The position numbers were made by a program, and so were the translations under genes. 5,978 bases of DNA from Bacillota bacterium (GTDB lineage: Bacteria; Bacillota; Bacilli; Bacillales_B; DSM-18226), in NCBI GenBank assembly GCA_021821235.1, contig JAKACS010000223.1:1-5978 (forward strand), read 5' to 3'. Below the pieces are notes generated by a model that was not told the origin of the DNA, searched no databases, and saw only the letters and a program-made list of their open reading frames with translations. Positions 5,086-5,978 of this stretch are shown one piece after another. Numbering within the stretch: position 1 is the first letter of the stretch; each line of letters begins with the position of its first letter.

Positions 5086-5763
5086 ATGCGCGATAAAGAG
5101 CAAGTAAAAAAGGAAATCATCGAGGCATTTTGGTTTCGCCATGCAACAAAGGAGTTCGATCCCAATAAAAAAATTTCGGAGGATGATTTTCGTTTTATCC
5201 TTGAGACGGCCCGTCTTTCTCCGAGTTCATTTGGTTTTGAACCTTGGAAGTTCATCGTTGTTCAAAAGCCGGAGCTTCGCGAGAAAATTAAACATACATC
5301 ATGGGGAGCTTTTGGCAAATTGCCGGAAGCCAGTCATTTTGTCATACTGCTGGCGAGAACGAGGATTGATACACAGTATGATTCAGACTATTTAATGAAC
5401 CACTTTACCCAATTTAAAAAACTATCTGGAGATCATTTGAGGAATTATTTGAAAAGAATCGAAGAATTTCAAAAGGATGATTTCCAACTGCTTGACGGCG
5501 ACCGCCCGCTTTTTGACTGGGCTTCAAAACAAACATATATCGCCCTGGCCAATATGATGACAGCAGCTGCGCAAATCGGCATCGATTCCTGTCCGATTGA
5601 AGGCTTCAACGTTAAAAAAATGAACCAATTGCTGCAGGAAGAAGGACTTTTGGATGATGGACATTTCGGTATTTCCGTTATGGCCGCCTTCGGATATCGT
5701 GTAAAAGATCCAGCAGCTAAAACGCGCAGACCATATGAAGATGTGGTGAAATGGATAGAATGA
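5086..5763 (+). CDS. yfkO: NAD(P)H-dependent FMN nitroreductase, YfkO-like
   Basis: This 225-residue cytosolic flavoenzyme probably uses NAD(P)H to reduce nitro compounds, quinones or similar electrophiles. Nitroreductase features are plain: FRHATKEFDPNKK (17-29), with R18 and H19 expected to touch FMN phosphate; LSPSSFGFEPWKFIVV (44-59); SKQTYIALANMMTAAAQIGID (147-167); SCPIEGF (168-174) over the flavin; and AFGYRVKDP (201-209) near the end. From memory, B. subtilis YfkO has very similar blocks and length; the symbol is given on that basis. The ATG has GGGAGG eight bases upstream. Its own promoter is not obvious in the 68 bases before it, so read-through from the lysozyme-like gene is possible. 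A strong hairpin terminator lies just downstream. A role in detoxifying electrophiles is a family-based inference. Confidence 0.92.
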   Translation: MRDKEQVKKEIIEAFWFRHATKEFDPNKKISEDDFRFILETARLSPSSFGFEPWKFIVVQKPELREKIKHTSWGAFGKLPEASHFVILLARTRIDTQYDSDYLMNHFTQFKKLSGDHLRNYLKRIEEFQKDDFQLLDGDRPLFDWASKQTYIALANMMTAAAQIGIDSCPIEGFNVKKMNQLLQEEGLLDDGHFGISVMAAFGYRVKDPAAKTRRPYEDVVKWIE

Positions 5764-5768
5764 TTAAT

Positions 5769-5796
5769 AGGAAGAGATTGAATATCTCTTCCTTTT
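5769..5796 (+). terminator. intrinsic terminator after the nitroreductase, possibly bidirectional
   Basis: A perfect 10-base-pair hairpin (AGGAAGAGAT, loop TGAAT, ATCTCTTCCT) is followed by TTTTAATC. The flanks GATTAA and TTAATC can extend the stem past one mismatch. On the opposite strand the hairpin is followed by ATTAATC, a weaker tail. It begins five bases after the nitroreductase stop. Confidence 0.85.
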
Positions 5797-5978
5797 AATC
5801 ATTCTCCAATACTAATTGATGGTGACGACCTTGCTCACGACGCGCTTCGCTAATTTTTTTAATGCCTAACACCTCATGAAACTCCATCTCCTACTAACTT
5901 GGCTGCTTTTTCCGGAATTGAACCATTAGAATTTCAATATCATGAAAATCACACCCATTTCTTTTGAAAGGCAGCAAT
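5795..5978 (-). pseudogene. possible broken gene end, cut by the window edge
   Basis: No intact gene covers the last 180 bases. On the minus strand one frame, ending at a TAA at 5795, is open from the window edge except for two adjacent TAG stops at 5891-5896. Its last 30 codons from an ATG at 5887 read MEFHEVLGIKKISEARREQG and on to LVLEND. A second frame, open at 5877-5933, reads NGSIPEKAAKLVGDGVS. Joined by two opposite frame shifts (near 5928 and 5878) the pieces would form one protein-like run through the stops, as in a decayed gene or one with sequence errors. No family was recognised. A working reading is a 30-residue peptide gene, but AGGAG abuts its ATG, so that start is poor. The call is tentative. 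Confidence 0.3.

Overview
The window is AT-rich DNA from a Bacillaceae-type Firmicute. This is inferred from strong AGGAGG-type ribosome binding sites, sigma-A-like promoters, a Bacillus-style rRNA leader (boxA TGTTCTTTGAAA), a tRNA gene without an encoded CCA, and proteins resembling Bacillus families (YfkO-type nitroreductase, YocA-type lysozyme-like protein, SapB/YhiD-type MgtC protein). Nothing looks like a prophage, insertion sequence or CRISPR array; it reads as a chromosomal segment of housekeeping and accessory genes.

Left edge (1-302): on the minus strand, two tandem promoters and the 5' leader of a ribosomal RNA operon, whose 16S gene should begin just outside the window. Next (303-1723, minus): a two-gene unit, a DMT/EamA exporter followed by a GNAT acetyltransferase, joined by a 4-base ATGA overlap and running toward the rRNA promoters. 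A short divergent intergenic region (1724-1832) separates it from an MgtC/SapB-family membrane protein (1833-2528, plus).

Middle: a tRNA-Ala(GGC) gene with its own promoter and an intrinsic terminator (2553-2709, plus). Convergent to it is a minus-strand pair, a SufR-like helix-turn-helix regulator with clustered C-terminal cysteines (3433-4116) and, 33 bases downstream, folE for GTP cyclohydrolase I (2752-3399). The 244-base region 4117-4360 holds divergent promoters and a nested set of inverted repeats that overlaps the regulator promoter, so it is a good candidate operator.

Right (4361-5763, plus): a membrane-anchored lysozyme-like cell-wall hydrolase and a YfkO-like FMN nitroreductase, the latter ended by a strong hairpin that may serve both strands. 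The last 180 bases hold no intact gene; a possible minus-strand gene end broken across two frames is visible.

The most notable unit is the pairing of a probable Fe-S (or other metal/redox) sensing regulator with a GTP cyclohydrolase I. It suggests metal- or redox-linked control of pterin or deazaguanine synthesis, but this is inference. Several gene starts were moved from the longest reading frame because a ribosome binding site clearly favours an internal codon.
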